Notes under the pieces: generated by a model
Told to the model about the DNA's origin: nothing
Database searches by the model: none
The model's input: the letters and a program-made list of their open reading frames with translations, nothing else
Source: Delphinus delphis
Lineage: Eukaryota > Chordata > Mammalia > Artiodactyla > Delphinidae
Direction: 5' to 3'
Length of the DNA stretch: 64,000 nucleotides
Assembly (NCBI RefSeq): GCF_949987515.2
Contig: NC_082698.1
Coordinates: forward strand, 32,702,070 to 32,766,069
Translations under genes and position numbers: made by a program
Shown here: positions 46,081-56,724 of the stretch, piece by piece
Layout: the number at the start of each line of letters is the position of its first letter
How positions within the stretch are numbered: position 1 is the first letter of the stretch

Positions 46081-46295
46081 GGGCTTCCCTGGTGGCGCAA
46101 TGGTTGAGAGTCCGCCTGCCGATGCAGGGGACACGGGTTCGTGCCCCGGTCCGGGAAGATCCCACATGCCGTGGAGCGGCCAGGCCTGTGAGCCATGGCC
46201 GCTGAGCCTGCGCGTCCGGAGCCTGTGCTCCGCAACGGGAGAGGCCACAGCAGTGAGAGGCCCGTGTACCGCCAAAAACAAAACGAAACAAAACA
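46081..46295 (+). mobile_element. CHR-1 type SINE
   Basis: Complete unit ending 'ccgccaaaaacaaaacgaaac'. A short aaaagata duplication is visible on both sides. Confidence 0.95.
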
Positions 46296-46343
46296 AAAAA
46301 AGATAGAATATTAGTTGTTAAATTTTTGAATTAAAAATTCTTT

Positions 46344-46689
46344 TTTAATTAATTTTTTATTGAAGTATAGTTGATTTACAATATTGTGTTAGTTTCAGAT
46401 GTACAACGCAGTTGATTCAATATTGTTACAGATTATACACCATACAAAGTTATTGTAAAATACTGACTATATTCCCTGTGCTGTACATTACATCCCTGTG
46501 ACTTATTTATCTTATAACTGATAGTTTGTACCTCTTAATCACCTTCACCTATTTCGCTCCAACCCCTACCCATCTCCCGTGTGGTAGCCACTAGTTTGTT
46601 CTCTGTATCTGTGAGTCTGTTTCTGTTTTGTTATATTTATTCATCTGTTTTTAGATTTCACATATAAGTGATAACATACAGTATTTGCC
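46344..46689 (-). mobile_element. L1 3' end, antisense
   Basis: 'attgaagtatagttgatttacaatattgtgttagtttcagatgtac', 'ttccctgtgctgtacattac' and 'tttagatttcacatataagtg' are reversed L1 3' UTR. Flanks taaaaattcttt occur on both sides (about 46332-46343 and 46690-46701). Confidence 0.9.
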
Positions 46690-46701
46690 TAAAAATTCTT
46701 T

Positions 46702-48530
46702 ACTTTTAAACTAATAACTTAAACAAGTGGCATATTTTAGACCTTACTGCTTAGATAGTGATAATTCATTAGAAATAGGCCGCATGGCTAGAAATAAGCA
46801 TGCTCTCTGATCCTCTGTAACTAATTTGATATGGGCTTGCCCGCCTGAGTCAGGAACACACTTCACCTGTTGTCAGCCATCCCATGACTTGGCACTGGTG
46901 AGGCCCTCAGTCAGCAAAGGGTAGTTTAGTCAAAATCCTAGATCTGAGAGATGCCCCAGAAGAACCTGCAAGGCTGTCTGACTGCTGTTGCACTGAGAGC
47001 GCAGGAATCATTTTTTGGAGTTCTTTTTACAAATTTATGTAGTTTCTGCACATAGCTCAAGAAGTTCTTGCCATCCCCTCAGATTCAAATAATATTTGAG
47101 CATATTTCTTTCACAACTGCCTGGAGCTTTACCAATCCCTCCCACTGTGAATTTTAGGACCCTGCTGGAGGCACGATGAAAGAATCCAGGCTGAGTTAGG
47201 GACTAATTAGCCTGCTGAGCAGCAGAGAAGTGAATCTGAGTTTGCTCAGACCACAGCAGTTACCAAAACTGCAGGCTGAATGAGGCTCACGCTCTATCCT
47301 GTCATCCAAATTCATTCTACCTTTGGGGGGAAAAAGGAATATAATTTCACGCCAAAAGCATTTAACTTCTGTGAATTTTATCCACCTCCCTGAGATTGAC
47401 AAACCAGACTATCAGAGAATGCTTCAGTTCCTCCAGGCAAACAGATCATAGGTGAAAATATGTTCATCAATGAAATCTGAGTTCGTGTTGTTAATAATAA
47501 CAAATGAATTGAAACTTTCTTTAGAAATGACAGTAACTTGAACTAACTCCAGTGATATCCAAATTAAACTGTGTTATATGATATTTTAATCCCAGATGTG
47601 TCTAGTAAGCACTTGGTCACATGTGTTTTTCCCAATGATTTTTTTTCCATTCTCTAGATTTTCCATAGTCAGTGATATTATATAGTTTAAACCTAAAATA
47701 AAGTCATCAAAACAGAGTCTTTCCTTGCTTCTGCCTCTTTCCTAATTCTGAATATAGCAGCATTACTGTTTAATTATTAAAATGTAGCTGTTCCTACAAA
47801 GCAATAAAATTCATAAATGCTAACCGCATTTTGTTATAGGTTTGAACTTGTGTGCACGTGTAATCAGCTCTTCTGAAGGAGACGTCCCAGTATTTTTATA
47901 AACGGAGCACATTTCACTGGGGCCACCACACAGCAGACCACTCAACGGAGCCAGCAGCAATGCCATCACTATGCAGATAATGGTACTGGCCAGCACTGCT
48001 CGACCAATAACCCATTCAAGCACAGCCACCCGGTTTATGTTTATTTTGTTTTGTTTTCTTAAGCCTTAAGGGTAGAGGGGAAAGGATGCAAGAGTATTAA
48101 GTCTGCCTTATAGACTCAACGTCGTGAAGAAGAAGCAAGGAGGAGACTGGGGTTCCACTCTGTCCCTCTCGTCCCAGGCCCCACAGATGGCGGGCAGGGG
48201 AGGAAAGAACAAATGTCCTGCAGCTCCTGAGAGCAGAGGGGACCCTCTTCCTTGCAGAGGCAGAGAGACATCAGAGACCTTGGGGAGGTGCGGCTGTGCA
48301 CCCATGAGAAGCAGCCTTGTGTCACTGCACCTGAAGTCACCTGTGGTCAGGGACAATGGACATTTCAGTGGCAACCAGGCAGAGAGAGGAGTAACGGAGT
48401 AAGATCCCCAGCTGCACCGGGGGAGAGCACCACGGGAGAGCAGAACCCCGTGAAGAGATGATGCTAGATTCTCCTTCCGCCATTCCACTGGGAGACTCAG
48501 CCAGAATAAAAATGAGCCTAAGAGCCAGGA
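46702..48530. other. Repeat-poor DNA without recognisable gene
   Basis: No exon could be supported. Overlapping frames at 48108-48488 on both strands cancel each other as evidence and lack splice context. The lack of repeats over nearly 2 kb between repeat-dense blocks is notable. Confidence 0.45.
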
Positions 48531-48534
48531 TTTG

Positions 48535-48705
48535 TTGAATCCTAATTGTATATCAGGCGCTGTTCTAGGCCCTTTACACGAACGATCTCATTTATTAGGT
48601 GCTACCATTACCCCTCCCATTTAGTGAATGAGGACCCATTTAGTTTAGGCCTCAGCAGGACAAGTATTTTGCACGAGGTCACACAGATTGCATATAAACA
48701 GTGGA
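48535..48705 (+). repeat. MIR/L2-class ancient repeat
   Basis: 'aatcctaattgtatatcaggcgctgttctaggcc', 'cgatctcatttattaggtgctacc' and 'gcacgaggtcacacag' follow the ancient pattern. Confidence 0.6.
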
Positions 48706-48709
48706 GCCA

Positions 48710-49500
48710 GGTAAACAAATCCAAGCAACCAGGCTCCAGATCCCCAACTTGTAAAAGGCAATTAGAGAAAATACAGCAAGTTCTATTTCCTGCACATCCA
48801 AGTCTTTGGGTGAAAGGTCATACACAGTGTGCCTTAACTTGGGGTCTAGGTTTTCTCAAACTTCTCTCTGTCTCTCTAGCAACAGAAGTGCCCTTTCATG
48901 CCAAATCTAAGGCAGGACCTCACTGTATAAATAAAATGAGTAAGAGCGGGCTGCTCATCAGAAGCGGGTTGAAGGGCTGAGATCTTCATCTGCCTGCATC
49001 TCCCTCACCTGACAGAGGCCCCGACACCCCGGGAGCACAGCTGGAAAATCAGTATCACTCTGAATTGTGAGCTTGAGAGACAAAAGCAGCACAGCTAGAA
49101 AGCCAACAACAGCCAGCTAAACCAAAGGAAAAGGAAGAAATAACCACCAGCCACCCTCCCAGCAGTCACAGAGGTACCTCACCATCCGGGCCCCGACACA
49201 AATCATCTCAAGTTTGAGCATTTGAAGGGCCAGAAGGAGGTGGAATTCAGGGCTGGAGCAGAGAGTCAGGAATGAGGCAAATCCAATAAACAGGCAGAGG
49301 TGGGAAGCGGAGCCAACAGGGCGCCGGGGCCAGCGGTCTGTGGTGAGTGAGCAGGGCTGCTGTAGGCACAGAGGTGGGAACCCGAGAGGGAGGCCAGCAC
49401 AGGAACTGCTCCCAGAACCAGCGTCCTCCAGCTTCAAGCTGTCCACACATATTATATGAGATAGAAATGGCAAAAGCTTACCAAGTACTTTGATACACAT
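48710..49500. other. No recognisable gene
   Basis: Unique-looking DNA. A minus-strand frame at 49117-49500 (127 codons) has no clear splice sites or protein-like pattern that I can support. Confidence 0.4.
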
Positions 49501-49501
49501 G

Positions 49502-49543
49502 TTTCTTTTTTCTTTTCTTTCTTTCTTTTTTTTTTTTTTTTTT
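49502..49543. repeat. Polypyrimidine tract
   Basis: Forty-two consecutive pyrimidines, mainly (CTTT) then poly(T). Confidence 0.95.
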
Positions 49544-49684
49544 GGTGTATGGGGACTACATCACCCTCCTTCTTGCCTATTCAAAAACTGCTTTTTCCTT
49601 CTTTACAGTAACATACCACTCAGTGGCCAGTACTGTCAGCCTTAGCAGACAGAAATGCCTGCTTTGGGGAGTCATGTGGGTAAC

Positions 49685-49910
49685 AATTAAGAGTCCCAGA
49701 CTATGTGGATTCACATCCCAGCTCTAACCCGTACTAGCTGTGTAACCTTGGGCAAGTTACCTAACTTCTCAGTGCCTGAGTTTCGTCTTCTGTGATACGC
49801 AGATAATAAAAGTAAGAGAATTGCTGTGAGGATGACAGGTTAATACACACAAAGTAGTTAGAACTGTACCTAGCAAAGTTCAAACTAAATGCTAGCTATT
49901 ACTGTTCTCT
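49685..49910 (+). repeat. MIR SINE, nearly full length
   Basis: 'ttaagagtcccagactatgtggattcacatcccagctc', 'actagctgtgtaaccttgggcaagttacctaacttctcagtgcc', 'gctgtgaggatgacaggttaatac' follow MIR from core to tail. Confidence 0.9.
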
Positions 49911-49971
49911 CATTTTGACAGCTTTCATTTCCCTCCTTACCACTTTCTGTTTTCTCTTCCATACTCTATTA

Positions 49972-50412
49972 GTTCCCTATTGCTGCTGTGACAAATTGCC
50001 ACAAATGTAGTGGCTTAAACAATACACATTTGTTATCTTACAGTTCTGGAGGCCAGAAGTCTAAAATGGGTTGGCAGGGCTGACTTCCTTCTGGAGGCTC
50101 TAGGGAAGAATCTGTTTTCTTGCCTTTTCCAGCTCCTAGAGGCAGCCTGCATTCCTTGGCTCCTGACCCCTTCCTTACATTACCCCTACCTCCTGCTAGG
50201 GACTCTGATCCTCTTGTCTCCCTCTCATAAGGACCCCCTTGATTACACTGAGCCCACCCAGGTAATCCAGGATAACCCCTCATCTCAAAATCTTTCATTT
50301 AATCACATCTGTGAAGTTCCTTTTGACGTGTTAAGTAACATATTTACAGGTTCCAGGGATTAAAACTTAGACAACTTTGGGGGACCACTGGCATTATTCA
50401 ACCTACCACACG
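49972..50412 (+). repeat. Dispersed mammalian repeat, near complete, family not named
   Basis: It opens 'tattagttccctattgctgctgtgacaaattgccac' and closes 'ggggaccactggcattattcaacctaccacac'. Internal 'acagttctggaggccagaag', 'cataaggaccccc' and 'aatccaggataacccc' are well known from a common mammalian repeat, but I cannot fix the family name from memory. A minus-strand frame over it is not a gene. Confidence 0.7.
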
Positions 50413-50479
50413 TCTTTCCAAAGCCTAAAGTTGCATACTGGCAAGACTTAGGTAGGTCCAGAGGGAAAAGACAATATTA

Positions 50480-50645
50480 GTAACTAACGTTTTGAGCACT
50501 GACTATGTGCCTGGCACTATGCAAAGTGCTTTAGTGCATTATCTTACTTGGGCCTCAGAGCAACCCCGTAAAATTACTACCTCACAGAAAGGTTAACTTC
50601 TTGTCTAAGGTTGTACAACTAGTAGATGGCAAAGCTTATGTAAAA
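50480..50645 (+). repeat. MIR/L2-class ancient repeat
   Basis: 'ttttgagcactgactatgtgcctggcactatgcaaagtgcttt' and 'ttcttgtctaaggttgtacaactagtag' fit the ancient pattern. Confidence 0.65.
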
Positions 50646-50649
50646 CTAG

Positions 50650-51245
50650 GTAAATTTGACTCTAGAGCCCTTGTACTTGACCAAGAGTGCCTTGTCCCTA
50701 CACCTTAAGCTATTATAACTGGAGTCACCATGACCACTAGGGGCCTTGGAGACTATGCCATGAGAGGTACACATGCTCAGGGGACACAGGCACATAGGGG
50801 TCCTGCAGAGTCCATGCTGTAAGGTCCACACAGATGGTGGAGCCTTCAGAACATCTTCTTACACTCAAAGGAGAAAGCCTGGGGTTACTAAAGAGTTTCT
50901 TCAAATGCAGATTTGGACCAAAAAGCCAAGAAGGGACCAGTTGGAGAGAGAAAGTGAGAAGTCCATTCCTGACCCCAGACCAGCCCTGCAGTTCTAATCA
51001 ACCTCCCAGAAGAAGAGAGAACCTCACAGTCTTCCCTGGAGAGACTTCCAACTCAGAAGACCCAGATCCAGATTGATCCAGATCCTCTGAAACCCTACCA
51101 GGAAGTTTCAGAACCCCAGCTACTAACCAATTTAGCTATAGTCCTATCTGAAACTTTCCAATGAGGCAAGTTAAAGCTATTTGGATTCACTCAGCAGAAA
51201 AAGAGCCAGTCATTTGTTTTGGGTGATGAGCCCAGAGGTTGTTTC
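50650..51245. other. No recognisable gene
   Basis: Plus-strand overlapping frames at 50773-51076 lack splice context. Confidence 0.4.
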
Positions 51246-51254
51246 AGGAAAGCA

Positions 51255-51830
51255 CAATGGTCAAGGGAACGGAGTCTGGAGCCGGCCTGCTCTGACTGAA
51301 TCCCGGCCCTGGCACTTTCTTGCTCTGATTTCAAGCAAGTTACATGACCTTTTAGTTTCTCAGTTTTCCCATCTTCAAAAGGGGCATAGTAAGGGAGATC
51401 CATATGTCCTTATCCAAAATCAGAAGGTTTCTGGCTTTCGTAATGGTAAAACAGTACATGTGCCATATATTAAATAATGCTATAGGTGGGATCTGCAGCA
51501 AACATGTCCAATTGTTTCTGAAATTAAAATGTATAAATGTTCTTACCAGGCGAGAAAAATAAAGACCATAATAACCTCATGACCAAATTTTGTAGCCAAA
51601 CTTATGAAAACCACAGTTTTGAGAGTTGTTGGTTTTTTTTCTTTGTTTGTTTGTTTTAACTTTGGAATTGCAGGTAAGGGATAACAGGTCTCTGGCATTT
51701 ACCACCTAATGTTGTTAGGATTAAATGAAGTAACAGATGTAAAGTGCTTAGAACGTTGCCTGGCACGTAGTAAGCACTATATAAGTGTTAGCAACAACAA
51801 CTACTATTATTATTCTCATCTAAATAGACT
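51255..51830 (+). repeat. MIR SINE split by an unknown 277-base insert
   Basis: The left part (51255-51396) gives 'ggagtctggagccggcctgc' and 'gcaagttacatgaccttttagtttctcagttttcccatc'. The right part (51674-51830) resumes 'gttgttaggattaaatgaagtaac', 'gcctggcacgtagtaagc'. The insert at 51397-51673 is bracketed by the 8-mer gtaaggga at 51389-51396 and 51674-51681. The insert has a Tigger-like 'tccttatccaaaatcagaagg' but is not assigned. Confidence 0.65.
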
Positions 51831-51929
51831 TGGTAGGGGACTATGAACAGGAAATTGTTAATTTATGACTAAATTTGATTTGTAAATTAGTACACTGGAG
51901 AGTAATAGTCATTAATCCTTTAGAACAAT

Positions 51930-52115
51930 ATCCTAGGGCAGATTTCTGAGATGATGGAAATGTTATATATCTCCCTTGTCCAGTACGGTAGCAACTAGCA
52001 ACATGTAACAATCACTTGAAATGGGACTAATTTCATTTAATTCTAACTAACTTAAATTTAAATGCAAATAGCCCTATGTGGCTTGTGGCTACCCTACTGG
52101 ACAGAGGGCCGAGTT
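51930..52115 (+). mobile_element. hAT-type MITE (MER3-like)
   Basis: 'gatgatggaaatgttatatatctcc', 'gtccagtacggtagcaactagcaacatg' and 'gccctatgtggcttgtggctaccctactggacag' match the family of the copy at 27462-27684. Confidence 0.75.
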
Positions 52116-52119
52116 CCAA

Positions 52120-54590
52120 TCTGGCTCATGAAAACCTATTTAAGCCACAACACAGATGAATTACAGCATTAATAAAAACAAGCCTGAGTTCTATACCATG
52201 GGAGCAGAGAAGACCCCATGATGCTGAAGAGAGTTTTCTCTTCCTTCCTAGGCCCCATAGTTGGCCCATGGCAAAGTGCATCTTTGATATATTCTTCTTC
52301 TTTCTCTACTCCCCAGTTCCCCATCTCCAACTCTCCTCTTGGGGACCCCCACATAATTGGGCCACATGCTTCCCTAATCCCCCCCCATCAATACCTCCCA
52401 GCCCTTCTACAGCAGTATCATGCTCCCCAGCCACCTGCCTTCCCTCTCCCAACCAAATTCCCACTTGCTCAATGCCAAGATCTCAACCAAGTATCCAGAG
52501 GAAAGTAACTTGATCAAACAAATCCACACTCTAAGCAGTTACTGCTTTTTCTCACCTCTTCCCTACTACTCCTTCTGAATCCGAAGCTCTAAATTGTTGT
52601 GCTCCCCTGGACCCCTTCTCCCCACAAGCAGAGGGAGCCCAGGCAGAGAAAGAAGGAGTCCAGACCGAAGCAGTTGTTGTCCTCTACAGGCCGATTGCCA
52701 GCCAGGTGTGTGGAAGGCAGGCACTGCCAACACACATGTGCACAGCAGCCTCGCTCCCTGCAAATGTCTCCTCTTGCCCAGGCAGGGCAAGCATTCCCTG
52801 CTCTCTGCTTTGAAAACAGCAAGTACAATTCTTTTCAATTTTCCTTTATTCATTTAAAAATTTGTAGGTAACAAATTGCACATCAAATGAATTGTTTAAA
52901 ATACACGACAAAAGCCCAGGGAAGACTGTGATTAAGAACAGTTGCAAATACAAAAAGAAAACCAACCACCTTCATCGGAATCTAGCTTCACCACAATGCA
53001 CTGGAGCATGGAAATTTTAATGACACAGGTCAACCTTGGAGTACATCCAAGGAGCTTATGTTACTATAAGGACTGGAAGACTGTCCCTCCAGCTCTTACT
53101 TGATCCCCAGGCTTGGACCAAAGATGATTATTATGCATGGCTCCTAGGTATAAGGAAAATTTTCCCTGTGGGGCTGTAAATGGAGGACAATTTGAATGGT
53201 AAACATTATGTTCTTCTCTGAATCCTTTTGGTTATATTATCTCCTTTTCCAAAGTAGAGATTTGTATTGAAGAAACAAAGTCGTAACACTATTTCTAGAG
53301 GGCCTTCTAGGCGCAAGCTCTGTGCCAAGAAAGCCACAGTTAATTCCTTCAGTAGGGAAAATGAAACATCTACATAAATAACTCTCAAAGAACGCTGAGA
53401 GAAGAAAGGCTAGGGAGGTATTCAATAAAATGCTGCAGGCATCAGAGCTGGAGAATGTCGACTATTTGGGGCTGGGGTATCAGGGAAGGTCTCACAGCAG
53501 CAACAAAGACTTAGCTTGAAGGATGGTTAGGATTTAGAGTGGTAAAATGGAGCAGGAAGGGCACTCAGGAAGAGCAAAGGATGTTCTAGAAGACAGCATC
53601 ATCAGGCATCCTTCAGCAACTATCCACGAAGACATGGCTACATACAGCATCCAGAGATAGTCCGCCACCCCTTCACCCCCAATGCCAACTGGCCCTGTAA
53701 GGGCATCTACAGGGTCACCTGCATCCACCTCCCAAGACAGGCTCTCAAAAATTCTTCCTGGTGGGGTAGAGCACTCTTGGCCTCGGCTGCATCCATTCTG
53801 CGGCAGTGGCTCCACCCTATCCCTACCAGGGCTTCCTACCAGAAACACAAGGAAATTCACTAATCCTGCAGAGATCTAAATGACCTACTGGCAAATTTTG
53901 CATGATGAAACTAAAATTAAGAACCATGTGGAAATAAAACTTTTCCATCAAGTGAATCCTACTTGACATCTATTGAGGGAGCTCCCTCTTTAAAATGAGG
54001 CTGCTAAAAATCTTTGAATGATGGATCTTTCTTACACTGAATAATTAGTTGAGTCAGCTGAACCAAGTGTTCTCATGGCTTAAATACCAGGCAAGATGTG
54101 CGGGGGGAACCGTAAATTTACACCGTGCATTTAACATTAGACACAAGAAAGACTTTTCCTTCTAGGTTATTCATTATCACAGCATTAGAGGACTTTAAGA
54201 AAAAAGACGTAGCCATTCTAGTTACCAGTGAAAGTGAGACCAGGTCCAATATTATATTTTCTAGGACCTGATGTAGCTAATCGCTCCAGGAACAATCTCT
54301 TGAGCACTTTCCGTGAAATACTGGCGGCTAGGGGGCCGCCTCAGCAAGAGCTTATACTTTTACTTCTTTGTACTGCACACACAAAATGCAGTGGAGACCC
54401 GAGGCAAACATTTGAAGGGGCGAAGGAAGCACTTAACAGGGTATCCTCCAGCCCATGTGAGGGCTGGCCCGCGCCCCCTTGAGAGTCGCCTGCCTCAGTT
54501 CTCCCCTGGGGAGGGGCGTAGCTACCTGTACTCCCGCCAGGTACGCGGAGTGAGGCTGCTGCCCCTGGCCGGATCTACTGGATTCAGAGA
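52120..54590. other. No recognisable gene
   Basis: Mostly unique-looking. 53420-53580 has an L2-class look ('gggaaggtctcacagcagcaac'). Overlapping frames at 52566-52871 on both strands have no splice support. Confidence 0.4.
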
Positions 54591-54648
54591 TTAAAAGCCC
54601 ATCTCTCCCCTTCTCCAAGCCTGAGGAACCGAGCCACAGAAACACCTC

Positions 54649-54657
54649 CTCACCTTT
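54649..54657 (-). other. Candidate splice donor of a minus-strand first exon
   Basis: Read on the minus strand: AAAG|GTGAGG, with GT at 54653-54652. It lies at the edge of the CpG island, the expected place for the end of a non-coding first exon, and points toward the coding exon at 13841-12285. Confidence 0.35.
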
Positions 54658-54659
54658 CC

Positions 54660-55330
54660 TCTTCTGGCCGGTCGCGCCGGAGTCCCCAAGTGCAGCGTCC
54701 CTCTGGGACGCGCCTGTCGCTGGCGGCGTCGGGTGTCCTCGCTACCGTGTGTCAGCGGCGGAGCGGACGACAGGAGCGCGCAGAGCCGGGCAAGTGCCCG
54801 GGAGGCAGAGCCCGGGTCGCGCCGCCCGCCTCCGCCGCCGCCGCCGCGCCCACCCGGTCCCGCGTCGTCGTGTGCGCCCCCGCCCGGCGCCGCTCCTTCG
54901 CTCCGCGCCCGCAGAGCTCTGCAAGCTGCCCGGACGGCGACGCGGGCGGCAGCGGAGCCCCCGCCCTGGGCCGGGCTTTCCCAGAACTCGCCCGCCCGGG
55001 GTGAGAGGCCGCGAGCGCCACCGCGGGCCGCCGGGCGGCCGGGGGCGCGGCCTGAGCTGGCCCCGCCCCCGGGCGCGGGCCGCGCTGAGAAGGCAGGCGC
55101 GAGGGGCGGACCCGCCGCCACCCACGCCCCGGCCGCCACCCACGCCCCGGCCGCCACCCACGCCCCGGCCGCCGGCTTCGCGAACCCAGCCCGGCCCCGG
55201 CCTCGGCCCCGACTTCAGCCTCGGCCCCCGGGGGCTGCCCAACGCCCGGGGAGCCGCAGCGGGAGCTGGCGAGAGCGCAGCGGGGTTGCCCGGCTCCGAC
55301 TGGAGGTGGGGAACTCGGTCCACCTCAGGC
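54660..55330. promoter_or_regulatory. CpG island, likely promoter
   Basis: Sharp rise in G+C with very many undepleted CpG dinucleotides, in contrast to the rest of the window. GC boxes such as ggccccgccccc (about 55058) and several cccgccc sites are present, and no TATA box stands out. Frames of up to 281 codons on both strands reflect base composition. A minus-strand donor AAAG|GTGAGG at 54654/54653 and a plus-strand donor-like GGG|GTGAGA near 55000 are both seen, so direction is open and it may be bidirectional. Confidence 0.85.
55114..55167. repeat. 18-bp unit repeated three times in the CpG island
   Basis: Three identical copies of gccgccacccacgccccg lie head to tail. The copies are identical, so the array is either recent or kept homogeneous. 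Confidence 0.95.
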
Positions 55331-55374
55331 CGCGGGAATTTAGTCTCACACTTTCCGCCAGGGACCGTCCGTGC

Positions 55375-55550
55375 TCGACACACACGGAAACCGAGGCTCT
55401 TGGAGGTTAAATTACTTGACCAAGGTTACTCTGGTAAGGGCAGCACCAAGTCACCCATCTGTTCGGTCATTCATCATTCAGATAGTTACTGTTGTGTGTG
55501 GCGCCGTGCAGTGCCAGGCTCAGGAGATACCCCTTTGACTGCTAATAGTG
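55375..55550 (+). repeat. MIR/L2-class scraps
   Basis: 'gaaaccgaggctcttggaggttaaattacttgaccaaggttac' and 'gccgtgcagtgccaggctcaggagatacc' fit ancient repeats just downstream of the island. Confidence 0.5.
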
Positions 55551-55924
55551 ACCGTCCAAATAGTGACATCCAGGTCTGTGGACTCCAAATCTAGTGGCTT
55601 TCGCTGCTGAAGCAAACAAGAGCTGTTCAGCGCTGCCGGAAACTGCAGACTCCGCACGGAGCCTTACGTAGCCGTCGAGGTGGTTTTTGTACCCAACTGG
55701 CAGTCAGGAGAGCCAGGCACCTGAGGAAAATCGAAATATCATCCCCCTCCCTTTTCCCTAAACCCCCCTCCCTCTTTACCTATTTTAATGGACTAACTTG
55801 TTGCATAGGTTTCACCCTTCCTCTTGTATTCAATCAGGACCAATTCCGGGGGCCCCTAGCCCTCCCGTCTGTCCACTCTTTGGAGCGAAGCATCCCTCAC
55901 AACACAGCCATATTATTCTTCCTC

Positions 55925-56150
55925 TTCTACAGCTTTAATCTGTGCAGAAACCTTCACTGGCTCCCTGCTGCCTTCCAGACTAACTCCCCACGACTGTAGG
56001 AACCCAACATGGCCTGGTTATTAGGGACCACCCAACAGGATGCTTCTCCCACTCTGAGCCTCTACCTGGACCATGACAACCACCTACCACACCCTTTTCT
56101 CCTGCTCAAGTATGACCTTTTCTTTCAGGTCACTGTTAAAAGTGGCCTCC
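55925..56150 (+). repeat. L2-like fragment
   Basis: 'aaaccttcactggctccctgctgccttccagactaac' and 'atggcctggttatt' resemble the L2 3' coding end. Strongly decayed. Confidence 0.45.
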
Positions 56151-56458
56151 CCTCCTTTGAGCCTCAAGGCGCAGGAGGGGCACCAAAGAATTCTGCCTGT
56201 AAGAAAAATACGCCAGCCTGGTCCTTAAACTGTTTTGCTGTTTTCTCACCACTAGGATTTTCCTGAAAATCAACGTTACCTCCTTCCTTGAGAGCCGGTT
56301 TTAGAAAGCTGTCTGCAGAAGCCTCTGAGGAGACTCTTTGTTCATGAAAAGCTTGAGACCTTAGCCCTAGAGGACTAGGGAGTAGTCATTTACTCTGACC
56401 CATTGCTCGCACGGTCCTGGACAGGTGAATGGAGGAGCCAGGAAAAAGGAAGCATTAC

Positions 56459-56720
56459 TGACACTAAACAAGGTAGGCTATTTATTGAATATACAGTTGT
56501 GTATTATGGTCTTATAATGCATTTAATGAATTAGTAATATCAAACATCATTAATCACCTGGAGCCCTCAAAGGCTTGTTTTGTGTTGTTAATTAGGCACA
56601 TGGAAATTAGGCTTGCAAACTGGTGGATGCACAAGCAGTTAACATTGAATCCTCCAAATGAGTCACTGCACCATTAGCAACCAAGGAAGGTCTAGGTCCG
56701 TTAGGCAGGAAAGTTATCTG
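56459..56720. promoter_or_regulatory. Possible conserved non-coding element
   Basis: Repeat-free, AT-rich but not low-complexity, with clustered homeobox-type TAAT/ATTA cores (tgcatttaatgaattagtaa, catcattaatcacc, gttgttaattaggc) 1.1-1.4 kb from the CpG island. Function is inferred only from motif density and position. Confidence 0.3.
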
Positions 56721-56724
56721 AGTG

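Noticed and set aside
54591..55594. Long frames on both strands in the CpG island (up to 281 codons)
   Set aside because: High G+C removes stop codons. Frames overlap on both strands, are alanine/proline/arginine-rich and have no coding signature. Treated as promoter DNA.
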